A DNA stretch of 64,000 bases from Saprospiraceae bacterium. GTDB taxonomy: Bacteria > Bacteroidota > Bacteroidia > Chitinophagales > Saprospiraceae. Positions within the stretch are counted from its first letter, which is position 1. Each line of letters begins with the position of its first letter. The stretch lies in contig JAGFJA010000041.1 of NCBI GenBank assembly GCA_024103005.1, positions 1 through 64,000 on the forward strand. Direction: 5' to 3'. Positions 25,778 to 34,815 of the stretch are shown here, piece by piece. Under the pieces are notes generated by a model. It was given only the letters and a program-made list of their open reading frames with translations, did not search any database and was not told the origin of the DNA. Made by a program: the position numbers and the translations under genes.

Positions 25778-28681
25778 TTATTCTATTTTGATAAATCTTG
25801 CTGAATAGTTTAATCGTTCTTTTGTTAAAATTATGTGATAAATGCCGCCGGGCATGTCAGATACATCAATATTTGTTTCGCTTCCGCTTACATGAATATC
25901 ATTTAGTATAACCTTTCCGATTGAATTAAAAATTGTTAGGCAGCCCTTTCCCGGCTTATCCCATTTCAGATGAATAAATGAATTGGTCGGGTTGGGAAAA
26001 ATAGACAACAGCTGATTGTAACTATTTGTCGAAATTGTAGCATCTTTAAGGACAATGGTATCTGAAGTGAATATACAATCATTTGCATCCTTTAAAGTAT
26101 ATGAGTAAATACCCGCAGACAAACCGGTCAGTAGGGAAGAAGTTCCGCTGATAGCCTTTCCTTCTTTATACCATTCATATGTATAATCCGGAACTCCGCC
26201 TGAGTTGATGACGGAGATAGAGCCATTGCTTTGTCCTGCATCGGGCTGTGTGACAAGTAAATTGATTTGTTTAATGACGTTGGGTTGCCTGATGGTGAAG
26301 GTATCCAGGCTTTGGCAGCCAAGCGAATCGGAGATGTGGAGATTATATTGTCCTGCAGGAAGGTCAAAACGACAAAGGTCTGAGGATTCGTCATCCCAGA
26401 ACAGTTCGTATGGTCCGGTCGCATTTTTAACATTAACGCAGATGGCGCCATCCTCACCTCCATTACATTTGACATCCTGGATGATGACATTGGTCGGACT
26501 TAGTGTACAGCCTATTAAGTTTATTACAAAAAGCTCACTAATGCTGCAGCCATGGCTGTCGGTAACTATATAACTATGGAGACCATTGATTTGGTCCTCC
26601 AAAGTGATAATTCCTGTATAGGTGGAAATTGTATCGGTGGCATCATATATAAGCGTATAAGGTGGAGTACCTCCCGAAAAAACAAATTTCACCTTTCCGT
26701 CCTCTGTGTCAGGTGTGCTGGCATCCGTTACCGTCATCGTCCTTTTAAATGGAGGTGGCTGATTGATTCTGAAAAATCCTCCTACTTCACATCCGGAAGC
26801 ATCCGTTATTGTCAACGTATAGTATCCTGATCTGACATCTGAAAGATTCTGACCGGTACTTCCGTCTGACCATTTATAGGTTAATGGTTCTTTACCACCA
26901 ATCACTTCAATATTCACAGAACCTGAACTGTTGCCGTTGCAATCAACGTCGTTGGTCGTTGCATTATTTATGAAGAGGTTGCAATTATAAGGCGAAATAA
27001 AGATATCTTTAACAAGCGTACATCCTTTCACATCTGTAATCGTCACACTGTAAAATCCCGGTACAAGATGGTCTCTGTCACGGGTGTTGCCGCCATCCGA
27101 CCAGGTAAATGTATATGGTGGTGCGCCGCCTCCCGGAATTATCAGTGCCTTGCCATCATTGGCATCTTCACTGCTTTCATCAAGGTGATCTACCAGAGCT
27201 GTAAATGGTTCGGGCTCATCCAGCGTAAATGTTTTTTCAGCTTTACAACCAAAAGCGTCTGTGACACTCACGGTGTAATCTCCTGCAATTAAATTGGTAA
27301 TCGTTTTGATTTCGGTACCGTCTTCCCATAAGAAGGAATAGGGTGGCACCCCACCATCAGCAAAGACTGAAATGAGGCCATTATAGCTTCCCTGACAACT
27401 GGGATCATTTATTTGATTATTTTTTATGGAAATAGGAGTAGGTTGTAAAATTTCACCTGTTGCCCTGGCTTCACAACCGTCGGTATCCGTCACAGTGACA
27501 CTATATACACCTGCGCTTAGGTTGGTAGCAGTAGCTGTCGTTGCACCATTAGACCATGTGAAAGAAGTAGGGAAAGGAATGGAGGTCGTTACTGTTGCCT
27601 CTCCTGTAGAATCTCCATAGCATTTAACGTTTTTCAGGTCAATCAGACTTGCTGTGAATTCACCTTTTTTTATTATCGAACTCGTAGCCGTATATTGGCA
27701 TCCGTTTGCGTCGGTAATAATCACGGAGATGGTTCCCGAGTCAGTAAAAGAAGTTGTATCGGTTGTCGCACCATTTGACCATAAATAGGTATAGGGTTCT
27801 ATTCCTGAGGAAGGAATAACAATAGCTTCACCGGCTACAGAAGAATTACATGGAATATCTGTTTTGATAATTTTGCCGAAAACCGGAAAGGGCTGGGTGA
27901 TGGTTACGATATCAACCAATGTATCAATAGCAGCATCCGTTATCGTCATGCTGTATGTTCCGGCAGCCAGATTGCTGACGGTTTGAGTAGTGTCACCTGT
28001 ATTCCATTGGTATTTATAGGGTGGTTTGCCTCCGCTGTAATTGGCTGTTGCACTTCCGTCAGTGCCGCCACTACAGGAAATATTGGTTGATGCTATCGAA
28101 CCGCTGAGTCTTGTATAGTCGGATATGTATCTGACGGATTCAAATGTATTCAAGCTGACATCACCGGTATAGCTACTGTCAGCATTGCCAAGTAACCCAC
28201 TGGCATATAGATGCAATGTCTGGCTGTATGCTTCATCTTCCTTAGGACTTGTCCAGGTTACTTCCCATTCTACGATGCTGTCCTGTGGGAAGGTGGCTGC
28301 AGGTCTGTGTTCAAAGTAATCCCTGTATGGTTGTATAGCGATAGCGCTGTTGTTGGTTGGATTGCTGAAAGTGCCTATTTTCTCTTTCCTTTCGTTGATT
28401 AGTGTCATTTGAAATCCGGCCTGAGAAGCATCCCCATACGTCTTGGTTATTCTGACCTTAATTTTATAATCCGTACTTGGTCGGAGTGTATCGGGCAACC
28501 CCAGAATTTCGATCAGTCCTGTAGATGCATTGGAAGAAGGAGGAACATGGCAGGAGGCACAAGTCAATTCCCCGGGTGCTCCGGTATGATAATTAGGTGG
28601 GTCTTCTACCCACGAAGTAAGGCTGATAACAAGGCCTATTAGAAAAGTTAAAACAATCGATTTCCGAGTAAATAAATGCAT
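25778..28681 (-). CDS. T9SS surface protein with choice-of-anchor V domain and SprB repeats
   Basis: This 967-residue protein has a signal peptide (IVLTFLIGLVISLTS), then a choice-of-anchor V (Reeler-like) domain carrying CASCH, a CxxCH motif at residues 41-45. About nine SprB repeats follow, each with the GGxPPYxYxWS, LxAGxYxVTVTD and GC pattern. It ends in a type A T9SS domain (FPNPTNSFIHLKWD, ending FIKIE). It is probably a cell-surface adhesin or gliding-type protein. The frame is open up to 28741, but a TATCTTTG promoter at 28715-28722 lies inside that extension, so the ATG at 28681 is chosen. CxxCH could bind haem, but this is not shown. Confidence 0.88.
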   Translation of the reverse strand: MHLFTRKSIVLTFLIGLVISLTSWVEDPPNYHTGAPGELTCASCHVPPSSNASTGLIEILGLPDTLRPSTDYKIKVRITKTYGDASQAGFQMTLINERKEKIGTFSNPTNNSAIAIQPYRDYFEHRPAATFPQDSIVEWEVTWTSPKEDEAYSQTLHLYASGLLGNADSSYTGDVSLNTFESVRYISDYTRLSGSIASTNISCSGGTDGSATANYSGGKPPYKYQWNTGDTTQTVSNLAAGTYSMTITDAAIDTLVDIVTITQPFPVFGKIIKTDIPCNSSVAGEAIVIPSSGIEPYTYLWSNGATTDTTSFTDSGTISVIITDANGCQYTATSSIIKKGEFTASLIDLKNVKCYGDSTGEATVTTSIPFPTSFTWSNGATTATATNLSAGVYSVTVTDTDGCEARATGEILQPTPISIKNNQINDPSCQGSYNGLISVFADGGVPPYSFLWEDGTEIKTITNLIAGDYTVSVTDAFGCKAEKTFTLDEPEPFTALVDHLDESSEDANDGKALIIPGGGAPPYTFTWSDGGNTRDRDHLVPGFYSVTITDVKGCTLVKDIFISPYNCNLFINNATTNDVDCNGNSSGSVNIEVIGGKEPLTYKWSDGSTGQNLSDVRSGYYTLTITDASGCEVGGFFRINQPPPFKRTMTVTDASTPDTEDGKVKFVFSGGTPPYTLIYDATDTISTYTGIITLEDQINGLHSYIVTDSHGCSISELFVINLIGCTLSPTNVIIQDVKCNGGEDGAICVNVKNATGPYELFWDDESSDLCRFDLPAGQYNLHISDSLGCQSLDTFTIRQPNVIKQINLLVTQPDAGQSNGSISVINSGGVPDYTYEWYKEGKAISGTSSLLTGLSAGIYSYTLKDANDCIFTSDTIVLKDATISTNSYNQLLSIFPNPTNSFIHLKWDKPGKGCLTIFNSIGKVILNDIHVSGSETNIDVSDMPGGIYHIILTKERLNYSARFIKIE

Positions 28682-28714
28682 AATTACGGGATTTATTAAA
28701 TAAATGTTTGTAAG

Positions 28715-28722
28715 CAAAGATA
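28715..28722 (-). promoter_or_regulatory. Promoter -7 element of the SprB-repeat gene
   Basis: TATCTTTG on the minus strand matches TAnnTTTG exactly and lies 33 nt before the ATG at 28681. Confidence 0.6.
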
Positions 28723-28821
28723 AACTATTTCTGTTCGCCATATAATTTTTTAACGATTTCGGAATAATGACATTTTATATACAATTCTAAGTAATATGAA
28801 TAAATAAAATATAAAATAGCT

Positions 28822-28829
28822 TATCTTTG
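28822..28829 (+). promoter_or_regulatory. Promoter -7 element of the haloperoxidase-like gene
   Basis: TATCTTTG matches TAnnTTTG exactly and ends 39 nt before the ATG at 28869. The upstream gene has its own divergent copy at 28715-28722. Confidence 0.6.
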
Positions 28830-28868
28830 CGATGATTTATTTTTGATTCACCAACAGTTCAAGCGTAA

Positions 28869-30266
28869 ATGGGTAAAATTTTAGTGTTTATTGGAAAAGT
28901 ATTTTTGTTTGCATCACTTATTATTTTTTCCATTAAGTGTACCGTTTCCAATCCTGATGAAATAAACAATCCGCTTTTCGTGGATGCCACCCAATTAGAC
29001 CATGACATTGCTACTTCCTGGAATGGAGTGATGAATGATCTGGAAAGATACACACAAGATTACAAATCCCCTATTGCTGCCCGCTCAATGGCTTATATTA
29101 ACCTGGCAGCCTACGAGTCAATTGTACCCGGTATGTCAGACAGGTTTAATTCAATCGCTGAAGATCATTTTGGCGTTGAACTTCCCAAGGTGCAACCCGA
29201 AGTATCGTATATATGGGCATTGGTAATAAACAGTTGTTATAAATACGCAATTCAAAAGTTTTATTCGACCGCTCCAACTGATAAACAGCAATTGATTACA
29301 GATACTTATAATCGATTATTATTGAAATATTCGGAATCCGGTAATCAAGAAATCATCAAAAGATCAACTGATTATGGTCGGCAGGTTGCTGAAGCAGTTT
29401 ATCAATGGTCAAAGCAGGACCAGGCCGGAGATGCAGCTTATCTGAATATCCATGACGACAATTTTACACCGGTAGCAGGCCTTGGAAAATGGCAACCTAC
29501 TTATCCTGATTACACTCCGGCTGTTTTACCTCATTGGGGACAAGTAAGAACCTTTGTTTCCAAAGATGTTGATTTCGCTATACCGGAGCCATTGAGTTAT
29601 ACGGTTGACTCCACATCACGTATGTTCAGAGAGATGAAGTATGTCAAGAATAGAGTTGAATTTATCAAAAATAACCCTGATAATGATAATTACTGGATAG
29701 CTCAATTTTGGAGTGACGATTTCTCTCCTTTGACTTTTACACCGGCAGGCAGGTGGGATGCTATTGCTACTCAGATAATTGTACAGGAAAATTCAAGTCT
29801 GGCTGATGCAGCGGTTCTTTATACTAAGGTATGTCTTGCTCTTTCTGATGCAGCTGTGGGTTGCTGGCTGAATAAATATAAATATAGTGTAGAGCGTCCG
29901 GTGCAATACATCAGAACCAATATCCAACCTGAATGGAATACGATGATGAAGCCCGGTGCGGGTGATTTATTTTACACACCTGCGACTCCTTCTTATCCGT
30001 CTGAACACGCTGCTTTCGCCGCTGCAGCAACAACGGTATTGACCAATATTTTTGGTGATCAGTATAGATTTACGGATCGATGCCACGAAGGCAGGACTGA
30101 ATTTAAAGGTGACCCGAGAACATATTATAGATTCCAGGATATGGCAGGAGAATGTGCTTATTCAAGACTCCAGATTGGTGTCTGCACCCAGCAGGATGTC
30201 GATGCAGGTATGCAATTGGGTAGTCAGGTAGGCAGTGCTGTCAACTACCTGAGTTTCAGAAAATAA
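28869..30266 (+). CDS. Vanadium haloperoxidase/PAP2-like protein with altered active site
   Basis: This 465-residue exported protein has a hydrophobic N terminus (ILVFIGKVFLFASLIIFS). The haloperoxidase-type phosphate/vanadate pocket is recognisable: K-x6-RP at 336-344 (KYKYSVERP) and PSEH at 377-380. In the final motif SR-x5-H the histidine that coordinates vanadate, or acts as nucleophile in PAP2 phosphatases, is Cys (SRLQIGVC, residues 432-439). The protein may therefore be inactive or have another role. It has no T9SS tail. It is monocistronic and its stop is 2 bp from the convergent yidD stop. Confidence 0.8.
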   Translation: MGKILVFIGKVFLFASLIIFSIKCTVSNPDEINNPLFVDATQLDHDIATSWNGVMNDLERYTQDYKSPIAARSMAYINLAAYESIVPGMSDRFNSIAEDHFGVELPKVQPEVSYIWALVINSCYKYAIQKFYSTAPTDKQQLITDTYNRLLLKYSESGNQEIIKRSTDYGRQVAEAVYQWSKQDQAGDAAYLNIHDDNFTPVAGLGKWQPTYPDYTPAVLPHWGQVRTFVSKDVDFAIPEPLSYTVDSTSRMFREMKYVKNRVEFIKNNPDNDNYWIAQFWSDDFSPLTFTPAGRWDAIATQIIVQENSSLADAAVLYTKVCLALSDAAVGCWLNKYKYSVERPVQYIRTNIQPEWNTMMKPGAGDLFYTPATPSYPSEHAAFAAAATTVLTNIFGDQYRFTDRCHEGRTEFKGDPRTYYRFQDMAGECAYSRLQIGVCTQQDVDAGMQLGSQVGSAVNYLSFRK

Positions 30267-30268
30267 AT

Positions 30269-30535
30269 CTATTCTTTCTGATCAACCTTTTTTTCAATAG
30301 GTTGCGGTACAGGATCGTATCCATGACCACCCCATGGATGACATCGCATTATTCGTTTAATGGCTAACCATGAACCCTTGAATATTCCCCATGTTTCGAG
30401 TGCTTCAATTGCATAGTGTGAACAGGTAGGCTGGTATCTACATTTATTCGCTCCGAGTAACGGGCTGATAGCCAATTGATAAAAACGGATTGGAATGATG
30501 AATATTTTGCTCAGAAATTTTCTCTGCCCGGACAT
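30269..30535 (-). CDS. yidD: Membrane protein insertion efficiency factor YidD
   Basis: This 88-residue protein has the family sequence [31 protein letters not shown] followed by [14 protein letters not shown]. YidD is a small inner-membrane-associated protein that assists YidC insertion. The usual neighbours (rnpA, yidC) are absent here. The stop lies 2 bp from the convergent haloperoxidase-like gene. Confidence 0.95.
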   Translation of the reverse strand: MSGQRKFLSKIFIIPIRFYQLAISPLLGANKCRYQPTCSHYAIEALETWGIFKGSWLAIKRIMRCHPWGGHGYDPVPQPIEKKVDQKE

Positions 30536-30628
30536 GAAAATAAAACAATCATTTTTATAAAATAGTTGATTCCAGCCATTGATGACACATTCTATTCTAT
30601 ATGAAATGCGGTAAAGCCATCAGATTAT

Positions 30629-32971
30629 CTAAATTTTTATCCATTTCTTAGAGCCAATTATGCGATTTTTTGTCAATATATCAATAAAATAAAGGCCGGA
30701 CGGTAATGGATCCGTGTCAATGATTCCGTTACTCAGGCATACATCATTGAGGGTTTTCACAACTCTGCCAAGCTGGTCCTTAATTTTAATTATTCCTCTG
30801 TCCTTGTAACCTGGTAAGGATATATGAAGGTTTCCTGAAGACGGATTGGGATAAATGGTGATATCAGATGCAGTGACAGTAAAAGTATTTACAGATTGGT
30901 CCTTATAGGAGATAAGCTCTATGTCGTCTATATTGATGCCGCTTCTGGTCTCCTCATCATCGGAAACTAATCTAATTCCAATCAAAATTTCCTGTCCGGC
31001 AAAATCCTTCATGTTTACCTCCTCTTTAAGCCAAACAACACTATTTCCATCGTAAACGGGTTGGCCTTCCTTTTGATAGTATGTTCCGGGACGGGTAAAT
31101 TTGCCACATAAGGGAATCTCACCATCATCCGTGATGGCATAGACCTGCGCATAGTCGAAATTCCCTTCTATATCCCACTTCAGCCAGTAGGTGAGTAAGG
31201 TTTCTTTATCTGTGGGGATGAGGTAAGGAGTATTGAAAACAATTCCTGAGTTTTGCTGATTGTGGTATGGCTTACCGGGTGAATCACCGAAAGAAGCAGG
31301 TGCACTGTGATATTCTGTCATGTCCAGACCCCAGTCAGTGCCGTCCGGGATAATGGTAGTCAGATTGTCACAGGTATTGGTTAAGGTATTTTGGCCAGAT
31401 TTGATAGTCAGCGTAATGGTATCTTTGAGAGTTAGAAATCCCATATTGCGGGTAATTTCAAGCAAAACCTTGTCATTGTTAGAAGCAAAGGATGAAGGCG
31501 TTATAGTAATATCTTTGATTGCAATCTCCGGAATAGCCATATTGAGGTTGAAAGAATGCTTATCCAAGTCTGCATTGCCACTGATGATTTTTAGACTCAA
31601 GGAAATGGGTCCCGCTTCTGCACTCACCCGATTGATTGAGAGACTCAGGGGATTTGATTTGTTTTTAATCAGGTAAAGAGGTTCCAGGAACTTTACTTCA
31701 AAATATTGATGTGCCATTTCTGCAAATACAATATTGCCTCTAAGTGTTGTCTTGCAGAGATATTTAATTTTAGAGGCATCAGGCCAGAACCCATCGGTGG
31801 AGAGACCGATTTCAGGGGTGAGTGAGTATGTTATATTTTGAAGGTCATGTCCATATATCCAGTCATCAGAGCCTCCATTTGAAAGATAGCCTACTGTCTG
31901 GATGGTGTTGCCAATGGCAAAGTTGTTCTGGCCGGCATATACGCTTGCAATGCCTTTAAATGCAGCATCATCCAGACAAGGTTCTTCCGTGTAATTCCAT
32001 GGATAGATGACATAATTGCCAAAAGTATGGTTGTTCAGCACCAGATTAAATTTATATTTTTCGACAAGTGCAGCGACTGCCCGCGTTTCCGGTTCGGAAA
32101 ATGGCGCAGGTCCGCGATATACCTGACTTAACGGCTCCGGACTGGAACCTACATTGTCAATTCCCCATTTCCATCCATAGTTTCTGTTAAGATCGACTCC
32201 GTAAAATCCTGAAGGGTCCGGCCAGCGGTTTTTCCGCCACATCCCACCACCTTCGGGACGGGTGAATTCATTATAAGCATAGCCGTCGGGATTGACACAT
32301 GGAATAAAATAGAGTTCTGTCTGATCTATCAGGTTCTTGATTTCGGCATCCTTGTCATAGTTTTCAAGCAGGTACCACATGAAGTAAATGAGCTGTGACA
32401 GACTCATGGGCTCACGTGCATGATGAAGAGCGGTGAACAGGACTCCTGGCTTACCCTGGTCATTGTCAGGTTGACTGGAAATCCTTAGCCATTGCATAGA
32501 GCGACCTTCAAAAGTTTTGAATGTGTCGATATTTTGCCTGCTACTGATGAGATTGGGATAAAGGAGGTGCATCGTATCTAAAATGGCTATCATGTCGGCA
32601 TAGGTATAATATCCTGCCATAGTCCCCAGTCGGAAATGGTCAGGATCCGTAAATTGATCCGTGATATCCGGACAGGAATAATGGTTCCTTTCAAGTCTTT
32701 GCATTGAATTTTTATCTTCAATGGTAAAAGGGATAGATTGGTTTGTTAATAAGTCCATTTCTTCCCGGCTCAGATAATTCATCCAAAATCTGCCGGGTGC
32801 ATAGAAACCGTGATCTGCCTCAAGCCCAAGTTTTGCAAGTGTTTTAATGGTGGTTTTTTTCAGGTCAACTTTGACTAATTTATATCCGGTTTCAATGTTT
32901 TGACCGAAAAGAAAGGTGGATATGATACAGAAGGCAAAAACAAAAATATACTTATTAAAAAATTGTTTCAT
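30629..32971 (-). CDS. T9SS-exported M14 zinc carboxypeptidase
   Basis: This 780-residue protein has a signal peptide (FNKYIFVFAFCIISTFLFG then Q). The M14 domain follows, with zinc ligands in HHAREP (HxxE) and NNHTFG, the substrate-binding VNPDGY and LNRNYGWKWG, and the catalytic Glu in LTPEIG. An immunoglobulin-like or MAM-like beta region with DDIELISY comes next, and the protein ends with a type A T9SS domain (YPNPSSGNLHISLPG, ending KWIKI). It is probably a secreted carboxypeptidase for external protein degradation. The open frame reaches 32992, but the promoter at 32990-32997 overlaps it, so MKQFF at 32971 is the start. Confidence 0.9.
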   Translation of the reverse strand: MKQFFNKYIFVFAFCIISTFLFGQNIETGYKLVKVDLKKTTIKTLAKLGLEADHGFYAPGRFWMNYLSREEMDLLTNQSIPFTIEDKNSMQRLERNHYSCPDITDQFTDPDHFRLGTMAGYYTYADMIAILDTMHLLYPNLISSRQNIDTFKTFEGRSMQWLRISSQPDNDQGKPGVLFTALHHAREPMSLSQLIYFMWYLLENYDKDAEIKNLIDQTELYFIPCVNPDGYAYNEFTRPEGGGMWRKNRWPDPSGFYGVDLNRNYGWKWGIDNVGSSPEPLSQVYRGPAPFSEPETRAVAALVEKYKFNLVLNNHTFGNYVIYPWNYTEEPCLDDAAFKGIASVYAGQNNFAIGNTIQTVGYLSNGGSDDWIYGHDLQNITYSLTPEIGLSTDGFWPDASKIKYLCKTTLRGNIVFAEMAHQYFEVKFLEPLYLIKNKSNPLSLSINRVSAEAGPISLSLKIISGNADLDKHSFNLNMAIPEIAIKDITITPSSFASNNDKVLLEITRNMGFLTLKDTITLTIKSGQNTLTNTCDNLTTIIPDGTDWGLDMTEYHSAPASFGDSPGKPYHNQQNSGIVFNTPYLIPTDKETLLTYWLKWDIEGNFDYAQVYAITDDGEIPLCGKFTRPGTYYQKEGQPVYDGNSVVWLKEEVNMKDFAGQEILIGIRLVSDDEETRSGINIDDIELISYKDQSVNTFTVTASDITIYPNPSSGNLHISLPGYKDRGIIKIKDQLGRVVKTLNDVCLSNGIIDTDPLPSGLYFIDILTKNRIIGSKKWIKI

Positions 32972-32989
32972 TTGTATTAAATTAATAAT

Positions 32990-32997
32990 CAAAGTTA
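32990..32997 (-). promoter_or_regulatory. Promoter -7 element of the M14 carboxypeptidase gene
   Basis: TAACTTTG on the minus strand matches TAnnTTTG and lies 18 nt before the ATG at 32971, which predicts a short leader. Confidence 0.55.
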
Positions 32998-33360
32998 AAT
33001 ATTAATATTAGAAATACAATATTCAAAAGCATTATTTTTGAGGCGGAAAATTATTCTGGCTGCATTTGGGAGCTTTTCGTCACATTGTTTTGAATTTACC
33101 AATAATTGAGAGGAATTACAGTGAAAATATTATCAGAAATTTCATACACTAATATAAACCATTAATAACCAATGTTATAAAAATATTATATATAAATAAT
33201 ATATACTCCGTATTGTTTTGATTATCACATAGTTACTAACTTCAAAACTTTATTTATTTATTCTTTGAAAGTAAAAGGGAAGGGTTAATCTGTATTTTTA
33301 TTCATGGGAGAAAAAGGATTTAATTCCCGGATTTTAGAAAGAAAGCATGACTAAAGGTGT
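32998..33360. other. Gene-free AT-rich region
   Basis: This stretch of about 360 bp contains an AT-only dyad near 33180-33205 (TATTATATATAAATAATATA) and no coding signal. Nothing else is recognisable. Confidence 0.6.
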
Positions 33361-34449
33361 CTATTTTTTATTTATTACTTCATTTTGCCTTCGGATACTT
33401 TCCATGTGAATGGCGTTGTAATACCGTTTGATGAATTCAGGACTTAATTTTAATTTAGATCCATTTAAGCTGATACGATCCATAATATAATTCCATCGTT
33501 TAATCTGCAAAATCGAAAGCTGATGTTCTTTTTTATAGGCTCCTATTTTATCAGATATTTCCATTCTCCTACTGAGCAATTGGAGCAGTTCGTCATCCAT
33601 CTGGTCAATCTGTTGCCTGAGATGGATCAGATAATGGTCCTCGCTTGATATTTCCATAACCTGTGTCCACTGAATATCTTTTAATAATTCGCCTAAAGCA
33701 GATGGGGTAATTTGCTGGGAAGCGTCGCTCCATGCGAGATCCGGGGTGCAATGACTTTCTATCATAATGCCGTCGTATGCCAGGTTAATAGCCGTCTGAA
33801 CTACTTCCCGGAGCATTATTCTGTTGCCACAGATGTGTGAAGGATCATTGAGAAAGAGCAGGTCTGGATAACGCGCCTTCATTTCAATGGCCAGATGCCA
33901 AAGTGGTGGGTTTCGGTATTCTGTGGGTCCGTAGGAGGAGAATCCCCGATGAATCAGGCCAATAGTAGAGATGCCTGCTTTTTCAATACGTTCTACTGCC
34001 CCGGTCCACAGTTCAATATCTGCATTGATAGGATTTTTTATCAGAACAGGTACATCAACTCCTTTCAAGGCATCAGCGATTTCCTGAACACTGAAGGGAT
34101 TGGTTGTACTGCGTGCTCCGATCCATAGGATATCCACCCGGTGTGCAAGAGCTTCTTCAACCTGAGTTTTATTGGCAACTTCCACGGCTACCGGAAGCCC
34201 TGTCAATGCCTTAGCTTTCTGCAGCCAGGCCAACCCTTCTACACCGACACCTTCAAAAGTGCCCGGACGTGTACGAGGTTTCCAGATTCCGGCTCTCAGG
34301 ACATCAATCTTGTTTAATTGTTGAAGCTGCAGGGCAGTGGAGATATATTGCTCCTCCGTCTCTGCACTGCATGGGCCTGCAATGATAAACGGTCTTTTAG
34401 CAGAAATTTTTTCCAGTAACTCCTGAGTTATATCCTCTTGTATTTTCAT
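33361..34449 (-). CDS. Bifunctional DAHP synthase/chorismate mutase (type II)
   Basis: This 362-residue fusion is typical of Bacteroidota. Residues 1-265 are a KDO8P-like DAHP synthase (FIIAGPCSAETEEQ, GIWKPRTRPGTFEGVG, FLNDPSHICGNR, GIMIESHCTPDLAWSD), the first step of the shikimate pathway. Residues 270-355 form a CM_2 chorismate mutase helical domain (LRQQIDQMDDELLQLLSRRME, ISDKIGAYKKEHQLSILQ). The mutase part probably serves for feedback control by phenylalanine or tyrosine products. The usual partners (prephenate dehydrogenase, aminotransferase) are not adjacent. Confidence 0.93.
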   Translation of the reverse strand: MKIQEDITQELLEKISAKRPFIIAGPCSAETEEQYISTALQLQQLNKIDVLRAGIWKPRTRPGTFEGVGVEGLAWLQKAKALTGLPVAVEVANKTQVEEALAHRVDILWIGARSTTNPFSVQEIADALKGVDVPVLIKNPINADIELWTGAVERIEKAGISTIGLIHRGFSSYGPTEYRNPPLWHLAIEMKARYPDLLFLNDPSHICGNRIMLREVVQTAINLAYDGIMIESHCTPDLAWSDASQQITPSALGELLKDIQWTQVMEISSEDHYLIHLRQQIDQMDDELLQLLSRRMEISDKIGAYKKEHQLSILQIKRWNYIMDRISLNGSKLKLSPEFIKRYYNAIHMESIRRQNEVINKK

Positions 34450-34815
34450 TAAAATTTTATCACGAATAGATTTATCTCATCGTCAGACAAAGAAACAAGA
34501 AATTCATTTGATTGTTAAAAAAATTGCAAACAAATTATTTTTTGAAGCGATTAGCTGGTTTATTATGTTCTGTTCAGACTAAAGTAAATTCACCTTGTTT
34601 TTGTTTAAGTCCCGGTGGCTGTTTTACTATAAAAGGTGCTTGATGTAATTTATTGATACAATATCAGGCAGTTGGGTATAAAAGGTGAATCCTTTTTGAT
34701 TGGTTTTAAAAAAGCTGTAAAGGCACGGTAACTTTGATTTTAGTAAAACCTTGGAGCACATAATTATTTGGGATATTTAGAATTTTATTAATTTTATTCG
34801 TAAAAATCTCAAAAG
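34450..34815. other. Divergent intergenic region
   Basis: This 366-bp gap between divergent genes contains the TAACTTTG promoter element for the sugar dehydrogenase gene at 34729-34736. No coding signal or RNA structure was recognised elsewhere. Confidence 0.6.
34729..34736 (+). promoter_or_regulatory. Promoter -7 element of the GSDH-like gene
   Basis: TAACTTTG matches TAnnTTTG exactly and predicts a leader of about 75 nt before the ATG at 34816. Confidence 0.55.

Noticed and set aside
33175-33210. AT-rich dyad as a replication origin or RNA
   Set aside because: It is only a low-complexity AT palindrome, with no DnaA boxes or conserved structure.
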